Source of the DNA: JBFMHD01 sp040752395 [NCBI: Candidatus Hydrogenedentota bacterium]
GTDB taxonomy: Bacteria > JBFMHD01
Reading direction: 5' to 3'
DNA length: 12,680 nt
Assembly (NCBI GenBank): GCA_040752395.1
Contig: JBFMHD010000066.1
Span: forward strand, 1 to 12,680
The notes under the pieces are model-generated. The model worked only from the letters and a program-made list of their open reading frames with translations. It was not told the DNA's origin and searched no databases. Below, piece by piece: positions 7,488 through 12,680 of this stretch; position 1 is the stretch's first letter, and each line of letters begins with the position of its first letter. Made by a program: the position numbers and the translations under genes.

Positions 7488-8368
7488 CAAAAAAAGAAAA
7501 AATGAATATTTTTAAAGGGTTGGCATTTATATCCCCCTGGATTATAGGCTTTTTAACTTTTACAGTTTACCCGGTAATAATGTCGTTTTATTACAGTTTC
7601 TGTGATTACTCAGTCTTTGAAAAACCTCTGTTGATTGGGTTTGATAATTATATTGATTTACTCTTTGATAAAATATTCTGGATATCGCTCGGCAATACGT
7701 TATATTTTGCAGCTCTTTCTATACCGCTTGGTTTAATAGTAGCCTTTATTATAGCTTTATTATTAAACGCAAAAGTAAGATGTATGGCTGTTTACAGAAC
7801 CTTTTTCTTTATGCCTACACTGGTACCGATTGTTGCGAGTGCGGTTTTATGGATGTGGATATTAAATGGTCAATATGGATTACTGAATAATTTCTTAGAA
7901 TGGATAGGATTAAAAGGGCCTAACTGGCTGCAGGATAAGTACTGGGTGATACCAGCGTTAGTTGTTATGGGTTTATGGGGGCTGGGTCGCACTATAGTGA
8001 TATTGCTTGCAGGTCTTCAGGAAGTACCACAGAGTTTATATGAAGCATCTGAGATTGATGGTGCAAATTATATTCAGCGTATTTTTAATGTTACGATACC
8101 GATGGTCTCGCCTATCATATATTTTAATGTAATTATGGGTATTATTGGTTGTCTTCAAGTATTCAGCGAGCCATTTATTATGACTGGTGGTGGCCCGGGC
8201 CGGGCATCTACGTTTTATTCGTTCTATTTATATCAGAAAGCGTTTGAAGATTATAATATGGGGTATGCGAGTGCGATGGCATGGATTTTATTTATTGTTA
8301 TTCTTGTTCTTACTCTTATTGCAAACCAGATTTCCAAGCGGTTTGTCTTCTACCGCGGAGGCGATTAA
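7478..8368 (+). CDS. MalF-type carbohydrate ABC permease subunit
   Basis: 296 residues, the usual length for CUT1 MalF/UgpA/LacF-type permeases. Six hydrophobic segments lie at about 13-38, 72-96, 105-130, 155-180, 212-230 and 262-283. The cytoplasmic EAA loop, which docks on the ATPase, is EASEIDGANYIQRIF (189-203) followed by TIPMVSP (206-212), with the conserved Gly at 195. FIMTGGGP (233-240) is typical of MalF-type permeases. Its ATG at 7478 overlaps the binding-protein stop. A second in-frame ATG at 7484 is better spaced from AGGGG (7470-7474). It pairs with the next gene to form the translocation pore. Unlike E. coli MalF it lacks a large periplasmic P2 loop. Confidence 0.93.
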   Translation: MAMTKKEKMNIFKGLAFISPWIIGFLTFTVYPVIMSFYYSFCDYSVFEKPLLIGFDNYIDLLFDKIFWISLGNTLYFAALSIPLGLIVAFIIALLLNAKVRCMAVYRTFFFMPTLVPIVASAVLWMWILNGQYGLLNNFLEWIGLKGPNWLQDKYWVIPALVVMGLWGLGRTIVILLAGLQEVPQSLYEASEIDGANYIQRIFNVTIPMVSPIIYFNVIMGIIGCLQVFSEPFIMTGGGPGRASTFYSFYLYQKAFEDYNMGYASAMAWILFIVILVLTLIANQISKRFVFYRGGD

Positions 8369-8371
8369 TAT

Positions 8372-9754
8372 ATGAACGAAAACGTTGCGGCACAAAGACT
8401 AAATAGAATGATTATTTACGTTCTTTTGGTTATCGGCTCTATAATATTTTTCACTCCTTTTATGTGGCTTCTATGTACATCGTTTAAACCAATCGAACAA
8501 ACAATGAAAATCCCTATCACATGGCTGCCGCGGGCAGATTATATTAACTATGATTACAAAGAACTTGCAGCTTTTGATGTAATACTTGTTAAGGTTTTAG
8601 AGGGTCCAAAGCAGGGTAAAGAGGTACTGGTAGCAAGTGATGAATTCAGAGACGGGAAAGTAACGTTTATGGATGAAAAGGGGACACAATCATATGGTGC
8701 AGAACCAGTCCCATATAACACTCTATATCTTCGTATCCAGCAAAGCCTTGAAATCGCTGAACATGGTTATATGGTAAAGGTTGTAGAAGGGCCGAAGCAG
8801 GGGTTACGACTCATTATACGGGAAGAGGAGTATTGTGATGGCAAGGTGAGATTAGAGGTTCAGGAAGCTGATAGAATTTTTTCACGGGATTATAGATGTG
8901 ACATAATAAAACCTGTTAAGAAAGGCTGGGTAAAGGTTGTTGAGGATGTAGAGAAAGGGAAATCATACTGCCAGCTATTTTCTAAAGGTCGGTCCAGATA
9001 TTTTGAAAAGGTGATAAGTAAACGAGATGTTCTCTGGAGTTGTATACCGAAGAGCGAGATTACAACCAGAATAGAGTTCCGGCTTGAAAACTACAAGATA
9101 TTATGGAATACAATACCATTTTTTAAATACCTGAAGAACACGCTGTTCGTTGCTGTGGTTGGTACTATTGCTATGACATTTTCGAGCGCGCTTGTAGCTT
9201 ATGGATTTTCGCGCATTAAATGGAAAGGCCGAGATTTTTTCTTTGCAGTCTCTATTGCCACGATGATGATACCATTTCCGGTGACTATGGTGCCATTATA
9301 TACAATTTTTAAAACGTTCGGAATGATAGGAACCCTGAAGCCGCTCTGGGTGCCGACTTTTTTTGCATCTGCGTTTAATATCTTTTTACTCCGTCAATTT
9401 TTTATGACCATCCCATTTGAGTTATCTGAAGCAGCGATTGTTGACGGCTGCAACGAGTTCCAGATATTTTATCGTATAATACTACCTCTCTCAAAACCCG
9501 TGTTACTCGTGGTCGGGTTATTTCATTTTATGTATTCCTGGAACGATTTTATGGGACCACTTATTTATCTTAACAAACCCGAAACATTTACACTCTCACT
9601 CGGGTTGCAGCAATTCCAGAGTAAATCAGGCGGTGCTGAATGGCATCTCATTATGGCAATGAGCGTGCTTATTATATTGCCTGTTATAGTATTATTTTTC
9701 TTTACACAGAAGACGTTCATTCAGGGTATAGCTCTTACAGGCTCAAAAGAGTAG
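8372..9754 (+). CDS. MalG-type carbohydrate ABC permease with large repeat-bearing periplasmic insertion
   Basis: 460 residues, against about 270-300 for typical CUT1 MalG-type subunits. The start is 3 bp after the MalF-type stop, with GGAGG at 8356-8360. Residues 12-36 form TM1, followed by the conserved TSFKPIEQ and WLP segment (36-53). The normal family sequence resumes at about 237 with RLENYKILWNTIPFFKYLKNTLFVAV, then four further hydrophobic segments, the EAA loop EAAIVDGCNEFQIFYRIILP (353-372) and a final TM (425-445). The roughly 175 residues in between (about 60-235) are an insertion in the first periplasmic loop. It holds three divergent repeats: VKVLEGPKQGKEV (73-85), VKVVEGPKQGLRL (135-147) and VKVVEDVEKGKSY (187-199). 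The first two repeats also carry a DGKV motif about 10 residues later. No ATPase gene follows. Confidence 0.92.
   Translation: MNENVAAQRLNRMIIYVLLVIGSIIFFTPFMWLLCTSFKPIEQTMKIPITWLPRADYINYDYKELAAFDVILVKVLEGPKQGKEVLVASDEFRDGKVTFMDEKGTQSYGAEPVPYNTLYLRIQQSLEIAEHGYMVKVVEGPKQGLRLIIREEEYCDGKVRLEVQEADRIFSRDYRCDIIKPVKKGWVKVVEDVEKGKSYCQLFSKGRSRYFEKVISKRDVLWSCIPKSEITTRIEFRLENYKILWNTIPFFKYLKNTLFVAVVGTIAMTFSSALVAYGFSRIKWKGRDFFFAVSIATMMIPFPVTMVPLYTIFKTFGMIGTLKPLWVPTFFASAFNIFLLRQFFMTIPFELSEAAIVDGCNEFQIFYRIILPLSKPVLLVVGLFHFMYSWNDFMGPLIYLNKPETFTLSLGLQQFQSKSGGAEWHLIMAMSVLIILPVIVLFFFTQKTFIQGIALTGSKE
8582..9013 (+). repeat. Three divergent protein-level repeats within the MalG-type permease
   Basis: The units cover residues 71-102, 133-165 and 185-214 (8582-8677, 8768-8866 and 8924-9013). 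The first two share VKV(L/V)EGPKQG and DGKV. The third keeps VKVVE...KGK and a basic core but lacks GPKQ. DNA identity between units has already decayed at third positions, so the duplication is old and under protein-level selection rather than a recent tandem expansion. Confidence 0.75.
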
Positions 9755-9806
9755 TTAACTATCTTAAGCCGGAAATACTGCAATGCCTCAGTTATTGGTG
9801 CAGTAG

Positions 9807-10234
9807 AACTTACTTAAGAAGCCAACTTATTTTTCTCAAGGCACAGGTAATTATCGAGATATAAATCAGAAGCTGAAAAATATGTATTATATTACGATAA
9901 TGTTCGACAGTTCAATGCTTTGGCTGTAAATAAAGATAAATCCGCTAAAAACGATTCATTTGAATATATTGACAGAAGTGGTCAAAAGCAGGTTGTGCTT
10001 GTACCCAAAAATAGTTTCACTTTTGCCTGTTTTGATAAAACACTCATAACATATATTAATTCTCAAAGAAAGAATACCTACGGACCCGATTGCGTAAAGC
10101 CAATTAATTACTCTCTTGAAACGAATGATGGTAGAACAATTAATATCTTGAAAGATTATGTCTCTGCACCTTTTGGTCTGGAGATACGTGAAGCCCGGAT
10201 AAAACGGATAATAGTAGAGTTAGGAAGAAAATGA
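9807..10234 (+). pseudogene. Decayed remnant of a large gene, possibly a carbohydrate-active enzyme
   Basis: Two coding-like pieces lie in different frames behind the permease. The first (9807 to about 9869) reads NLLKKPTYFSQGTGNYRDINQ and has no start; a stop lies just upstream at 9804. The second is open from 9851 to the stop at 10232-10234, contains no ATG, has only a TTG at 9920 without a Shine-Dalgarno, and includes FEYIDRSGQKQVVLVPKNSF, YGPDCVKPINYSLETNDG and PFGLEIREARIKRIIVEL. It therefore looks like a gene 3' end whose front has been deleted and whose frame is broken near 9862-9880. From memory the FSQGTGNYRDxNQ and YSLETNDGR motifs resemble very large cellobiose-phosphorylase-like glycosidase proteins, which would suit a sugar-import operon. 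I cannot verify that family assignment. Confidence 0.55.
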
Positions 10235-10372
10235 TGGCATATAATATTAACTATGATGACAAAAGTTTAATCATTATTTATAGGTGGAATATGGCTGGAC
10301 AGAGATCAATAAGTTTACATAATATACATTATCGGAAATATCATTATGCTGTTGAAGTCTGCCAAATTAAAC

Positions 10373-10399
10373 TTGACATATTATAAAAATAGTTATACT
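10373..10399 (+). promoter_or_regulatory. Probable promoter of the VanZ-like gene
   Basis: Consensus TTGACA at 10373-10378, then TATACT at 10394-10399 with a short 15-bp spacer. An 11-bp near-duplicate (GTTATACTTTT at 10392, GTTATACTTAA at 10403) supplies a second TATACT at 10405-10410. The leader to the ATG at 10486 would be about 75-80 nt and very AT-rich. Apart from this, the 251-bp gap 10235-10485 shows no convincing gene. Confidence 0.45.
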
Positions 10400-10485
10400 T
10401 TTGTTATACTTAAAGATTATATAGATCGATTAAATAAAAGTATTAAAATAATATTTGATATTAATGCATATTTTTAGCTTATACT

Positions 10486-11928
10486 ATGAGATATAAAAAA
10501 CTTATTGACTGGCTTGTCGCTCTTTCCTGGACTATTATTATTTATATTACTCTTCCAATTGGGCCTGATGTTATTAGATACTACACAGATTTAATAAATA
10601 ATAAAAATAGATTGCTAATTGATTATATACATAATAATCCAGTTTATAGTCAAAGTATAACTGAAAAACTGCTCTTTATACTTAATAAAATAAACGGTTA
10701 TCAGCTGATCGGCTGGTTCTCTGCTTTTATAATACTATGTTTTCTTATATACATTTATGTTAAATTAATAAAACTTAAAAGAACATTAGTTGAGATAATC
10801 CTTTATTTTTATATAGTGATTTTTTACGCCTATTTTCTTTTAACTATTAAGGTTCCTACAGAAAAGATACATTTTATTGAATACGGATTTTTATCTTATT
10901 TATTGTTTCGTGTATATTTTAATTATATATTTTCACCCGTTATATATATTTATACAATCATCACAGGCTATTATATCGGGATCTCAGATGAAATAATACA
11001 ACATATTTTGCCAAATCGTAATGGTGCGTTTATTGATGTTCTGTGGAACGGGATTTCAGTTTTACTTGGTACCTGTATTGTTATAATTATCAATGGTTTA
11101 AAAAGCCTTAAAGTAAAACTTGAAGCCAAAGAACTAAGTTATGTAAACTTATGCGTTATCGTGGCTATTTTGAGCACAGACATTTTTTTAGCTGTTGTTC
11201 AGGAATATGGTTATCTACATAAATTTGATGCTAATACATATTTTTATTCTCGGTTATCAATCCAAAATCTTCAAAGACTTGATAAAGATAGTTATCAGAA
11301 TTTTGCTAATATTCTTAACTCCTCAAATGATAAAAATTATGAGGATTTTATAAACAAAAGATATACTTCAAGGAGAGCCTCTTTTCTTCATGAGCTCCGG
11401 GTTCACCTATTCAGACGTGATAGACGTTTTATGCAATACCTTCATTACTCTTTAGTAAAAGATCGAAAATTTGACATTTCTATTATTAAAAACAGTGAGT
11501 ACCGTGATTATTATTATAGATATATTCAGTATTATATGAAGAAAGAGATTGTAGATGATGGTGTGATAAAAGAATATATCAATATATTAAAAACAAAGAC
11601 TCCAAAGGATGAGAGAGAGATACTTGAGGACTTATTTATATCTTATAAAGAGGACAAAATCGTATCAAATATTTTTAAGAATACATATAAAAATTCAATC
11701 TTTTATTGGGGCGATTCTTTTGTATCAGAGCTCTTCAAAAACCATAGTTTAGAATTTAATAGCCGATTTTATAAAAGCCCGGTGAGTGAGGATATAATAA
11801 CCTGGGTAAGAATGAAGGAGATATGGATTTATTCAATTATTATAATTATTTTTTTATTAGTTTTAGCTTTAAAATACTATAAATCGTGCAATAAACATAA
11901 GAGCAGCGATACCTATCATAATCCATAA
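10486..11928 (+). CDS. VanZ-like membrane protein with long C-terminal extension
   Basis: 480 residues. The first 240 contain about seven hydrophobic segments and the VanZ-family signature: KIHFIEYG (127-134), then SDEIIQHILPNRNGAFIDVLWN (167-188) with the conserved D168, E169, Q172, R178, D184 and N188. VanZ proteins are small membrane proteins; some contribute to teicoplanin resistance, while for most the function is unknown. The family is commonly about 120-200 residues, so the remaining part is unusual: residues about 241-445 are hydrophilic, rich in Tyr, Arg and Lys, with no motif I recognise, and a final transmembrane helix lies at 446-463. No Shine-Dalgarno precedes the ATG, and the codons are more AT-rich than in the transporter genes. 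Its last 60 bp overlap the convergent zinc-ribbon gene. No partner gene indicates its role. Confidence 0.8.
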   Translation: MRYKKLIDWLVALSWTIIIYITLPIGPDVIRYYTDLINNKNRLLIDYIHNNPVYSQSITEKLLFILNKINGYQLIGWFSAFIILCFLIYIYVKLIKLKRTLVEIILYFYIVIFYAYFLLTIKVPTEKIHFIEYGFLSYLLFRVYFNYIFSPVIYIYTIITGYYIGISDEIIQHILPNRNGAFIDVLWNGISVLLGTCIVIIINGLKSLKVKLEAKELSYVNLCVIVAILSTDIFLAVVQEYGYLHKFDANTYFYSRLSIQNLQRLDKDSYQNFANILNSSNDKNYEDFINKRYTSRRASFLHELRVHLFRRDRRFMQYLHYSLVKDRKFDISIIKNSEYRDYYYRYIQYYMKKEIVDDGVIKEYINILKTKTPKDEREILEDLFISYKEDKIVSNIFKNTYKNSIFYWGDSFVSELFKNHSLEFNSRFYKSPVSEDIITWVRMKEIWIYSIIIIIFLLVLALKYYKSCNKHKSSDTYHNP

Positions 11929-12243
11929 TATCATAATGTTATGTGTTTTTTTTCTTACTACAATTTCCTCCGGTGTCATCTCTTCCCAGGTTTTAGATTT
12001 CTTTCGCAATTGTTCCCAGCCTGACTCCCCTTCTTTTTTTTGTTTTCCGTAAACTTTTTTTAATCTTGAAGAAAACAGGTCATCTTCCTTTTTTTGAAAA
12101 AGTTTAAACTGTTCTTCAGCTATTTTTTCTTTAATCTCAGGAGCGACCTGCTCCAGATCTATTTTTTCAAGAGCACCACCACAACTTTTACAGTGCCTTG
12201 AATCGTTTGTGTTTTCTTCTCCACAAATCTGACATATTCTCAT
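11869..12243 (-). CDS. Zinc-ribbon protein with single C-terminal transmembrane helix
   Basis: 124 residues from the ATG at 12243. A TTG at 12279 would add 12 residues but is itself the -35 box of a promoter, so I reject it as a start. Residues 1-23 are a zinc ribbon with CQIC (4-7) and CKSC (18-21). Residues about 28-100 are charged and probably helical (EIKEKIAEEQFKLFQKKEDD), and 103-119 form a hydrophobic helix (IMILWIMIGIAALMFIA). Expected topology is a cytoplasmic ribbon on a membrane tail. Many bacteria carry such small 'zinc-ribbon domain-containing' proteins of unknown function. No Shine-Dalgarno is present. It is the only minus-strand gene in the window and is convergent with the VanZ-like gene. 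Confidence 0.8.
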   Translation of the reverse strand: MRICQICGEENTNDSRHCKSCGGALEKIDLEQVAPEIKEKIAEEQFKLFQKKEDDLFSSRLKKVYGKQKKEGESGWEQLRKKSKTWEEMTPEEIVVRKKTHNIMILWIMIGIAALMFIARFIVF

Positions 12244-12250
12244 ACAACGA

Positions 12251-12279
12251 ATTAAACTAATTTTTACTATTTCCGTCAA
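12251..12279 (-). promoter_or_regulatory. Promoter abutting the zinc-ribbon start codon
   Basis: On the minus strand: TTGACG (12279-12274), a 17-bp spacer, TTTAAT (12256-12251). With the usual 6-8 bp to the start point, transcription would begin at about 12244, directly at the ATG (12243). This implies a leaderless or nearly leaderless mRNA, in line with the absence of a Shine-Dalgarno. Confidence 0.55.
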
Positions 12280-12292
12280 TTATTTTATTGAC
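12275..12292. promoter_or_regulatory. Operator-like palindrome over the -35 box
   Basis: GTCAAT, 6 bp, ATTGAC: a perfect 6+6 inverted repeat overlapping the -35 element of the minus-strand promoter. A dimeric regulator could bind here; chance occurrence in AT-rich DNA is also possible. Confidence 0.3.
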
Positions 12293-12320
12293 TTTTTTAT
12301 TCAAATGGGATGATATGTAA

Positions 12321-12341
12321 AAGCAGAAGCAAGAGGCAAGA
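12321..12341 (+). repeat. Degenerate 7-bp repeat (AAGCAGA, AGCAAGA, GGCAAGA)
   Basis: Three in-phase 7-bp units of the same A/G-rich family as 4330-4343, in the 400-bp non-coding stretch at the right end of the window. Confidence 0.6.
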
Positions 12342-12371
12342 TAATTGGGTTATTGCGTTTTTGTGCTCTAC

Positions 12372-12431
12372 ACCCCGTTAGAGAAAGTTATTTTGTTGAC
12401 ATATAAGTTGACTTAGGTTCTCTAACGGGGT
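12372..12431. repeat. 60-bp element with perfect 14-bp inverted ends
   Basis: ACCCCGTTAGAGAA (12372-12385) and TTCTCTAACGGGGT (12418-12431) are exact reverse complements around a 32-bp centre that contains a direct repeat, GTTGAC (12395-12400 and 12407-12412). The arms are more GC-rich than their surroundings. No T-run follows on either strand, so it is not a simple intrinsic terminator. It could be a REP/MITE-like element or a protein-binding hairpin. Confidence 0.75.
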
Positions 12432-12466
12432 ACACAACGTATGAAAAACTAAAGATGATATAAAAA

Positions 12467-12506
12467 GAGTCGTGAGTCAAAACAGGACTCAAGACTCAAG
12501 ACTTTT
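12467..12506 (+). repeat. 7-bp repeat block (GAGTC/GACTC type)
   Basis: GAGTCGT, GAGTCAA, a 5-bp break, then GACTCAA, GACTCAA, GACTTTT. The two halves are partly complementary (GAGTC against GACTC), so the block can also fold back on itself. Confidence 0.7.
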
Positions 12507-12540
12507 CAGCAGGCTTTGGGCTTTTGTCTCCAGCCGGCTG

Positions 12541-12561
12541 TAGTCCGTAGCCTATAGCCTG
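12541..12561 (+). repeat. 7-bp repeat block (TAGTCCG, TAGCCTA, TAGCCTG)
   Basis: Three consecutive 7-bp units sharing TAG.C, different in sequence from the neighbouring blocks but with the same period. It lies in non-coding DNA between two other 7-bp blocks. Confidence 0.65.
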
Positions 12562-12590
12562 TCCTGATACCTCTCACTTCTTCCGTTATC

Positions 12591-12611
12591 TTGCTTCTTG
12601 CTTCTTGCTTC
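12591..12611 (+). repeat. Three exact TTGCTTC units
   Basis: Head-to-tail TTGCTTC at 12591, 12598 and 12605, then a degenerate TACTTGA. The 17 bases 12600-12616 recur exactly at 4451-4467 in the barrel gene's signal-peptide region. The block ends about 35 bp before the Shine-Dalgarno of the gene at the right edge, a position like that of the repeats at 2291-2326. Confidence 0.8.
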
Positions 12612-12661
12612 TACTTGATATCATTAGAGTTACAATGTTTTTCAGAGGAGGTAAATCTGGG

Positions 12662-12680
12662 ATGAAACAACTATGTTTTA
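12662..12680 (+). CDS. Start of a gene running off the right edge
   Basis: An ATG at 12662 is preceded by a strong Shine-Dalgarno (GAGGAGGT at 12645-12652) with about 10-nt spacing and opens MKQLCF before the window ends. The strong ribosome-binding site is the only support; product unknown. Confidence 0.5.

Noticed and set aside
10231-10386. 51-codon ORF starting in an ATGA overlap with the end of the decayed gene
   Set aside because: Attractive coupling, but the residue pattern looks like translated AT-rich non-coding DNA, it follows a broken gene, and its end overlaps the next promoter's -35 box.
11924-11953. Terminator for the VanZ-like gene (CATAA/TTATG stem followed by eight T)
   Set aside because: A five-pair A/T-dominated stem is too weak, and the site lies inside the opposite-strand coding sequence.
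12244-12279. TTG at 12279 as start of the zinc-ribbon protein
   Set aside because: The TTG is the first half of a TTGACG -35 box with a matching -10, and the added residues are not typical of the family, which usually begins just before the first CxxC.
12396-12413. TTGACA and TTGACT boxes inside the 60-bp element as promoters for the right-edge gene
   Set aside because: Neither has a -10-like hexamer at 16-18 bp; they are better seen as the element's internal direct repeat.

Overview
The window is AT-rich bacterial DNA, almost all coding on the + strand. The gene content suggests a Gram-negative-type bacterium with an outer membrane from an uncultivated or deep-branching lineage. The evidence is: a PorV/PorQ-like (UPF0164) outer-membrane barrel; Asp/Thr-rich surface proteins with FN3 and DUF11 modules; and one protein ending in a 'YPNP...GKLV...GMYIAVI' C-terminal domain of the FlgD-Ig / type IX secretion sorting type. 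Candidate phyla such as WOR-3, Desantisbacteria, Firestonebacteria or Elusimicrobia carry this mix, but that placement is inference and I cannot fix the taxon.

Region 1 (1-5744) is a surface-protein cluster. It holds the 3' part of an FN3/DUF11 protein, a 340-aa secreted DUF11 protein, a 653-aa multidomain secreted protein with a C-terminal sorting-like domain, and a PorV-like barrel with an extra C-terminal domain. The second and third proteins begin their mature parts with the same 'TPxNTQI' module, and the first and second end in DUF11-type domains, so these are shuffled paralogues. The barrel could serve export or anchoring of the sorting-domain protein, as PorV does in type IX systems.

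Region 2 (5745-6089) is a control region. It has a consensus sigma70-type promoter and a perfect Shine-Dalgarno driving a 32-codon ORF that is the first half of a ribbon-helix-helix regulator, followed by a second consensus promoter directly upstream of the sugar transporter.

Region 3 (6090-10234) is a CUT1-type carbohydrate ABC importer: a lipoprotein binding protein, a MalF-type permease and a MalG-type permease. No ATPase is encoded here, so a shared MsmK/UgpC-type ATPase elsewhere is expected. The MalG-type permease is much longer than usual because about 175 residues containing three divergent repeats sit in its first periplasmic loop. Behind it lies the decayed remnant of another gene, probably a large carbohydrate-active enzyme.

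Region 4 (10235-12680) holds a VanZ-like membrane protein with a long C-terminal extension and, convergent and overlapping it by 60 bp, a zinc-ribbon/single-TM protein whose promoter abuts its start codon. The last 400 bp are non-coding and repeat-rich: a perfect 14-bp inverted repeat and several arrays of 7-bp tandem repeats. The same 7/8-bp repeat style occurs at 2291-2326 and at 4323-4471, where it runs through the coding sequence for the barrel's N-terminus and signal peptide. A further gene starts at the right edge.
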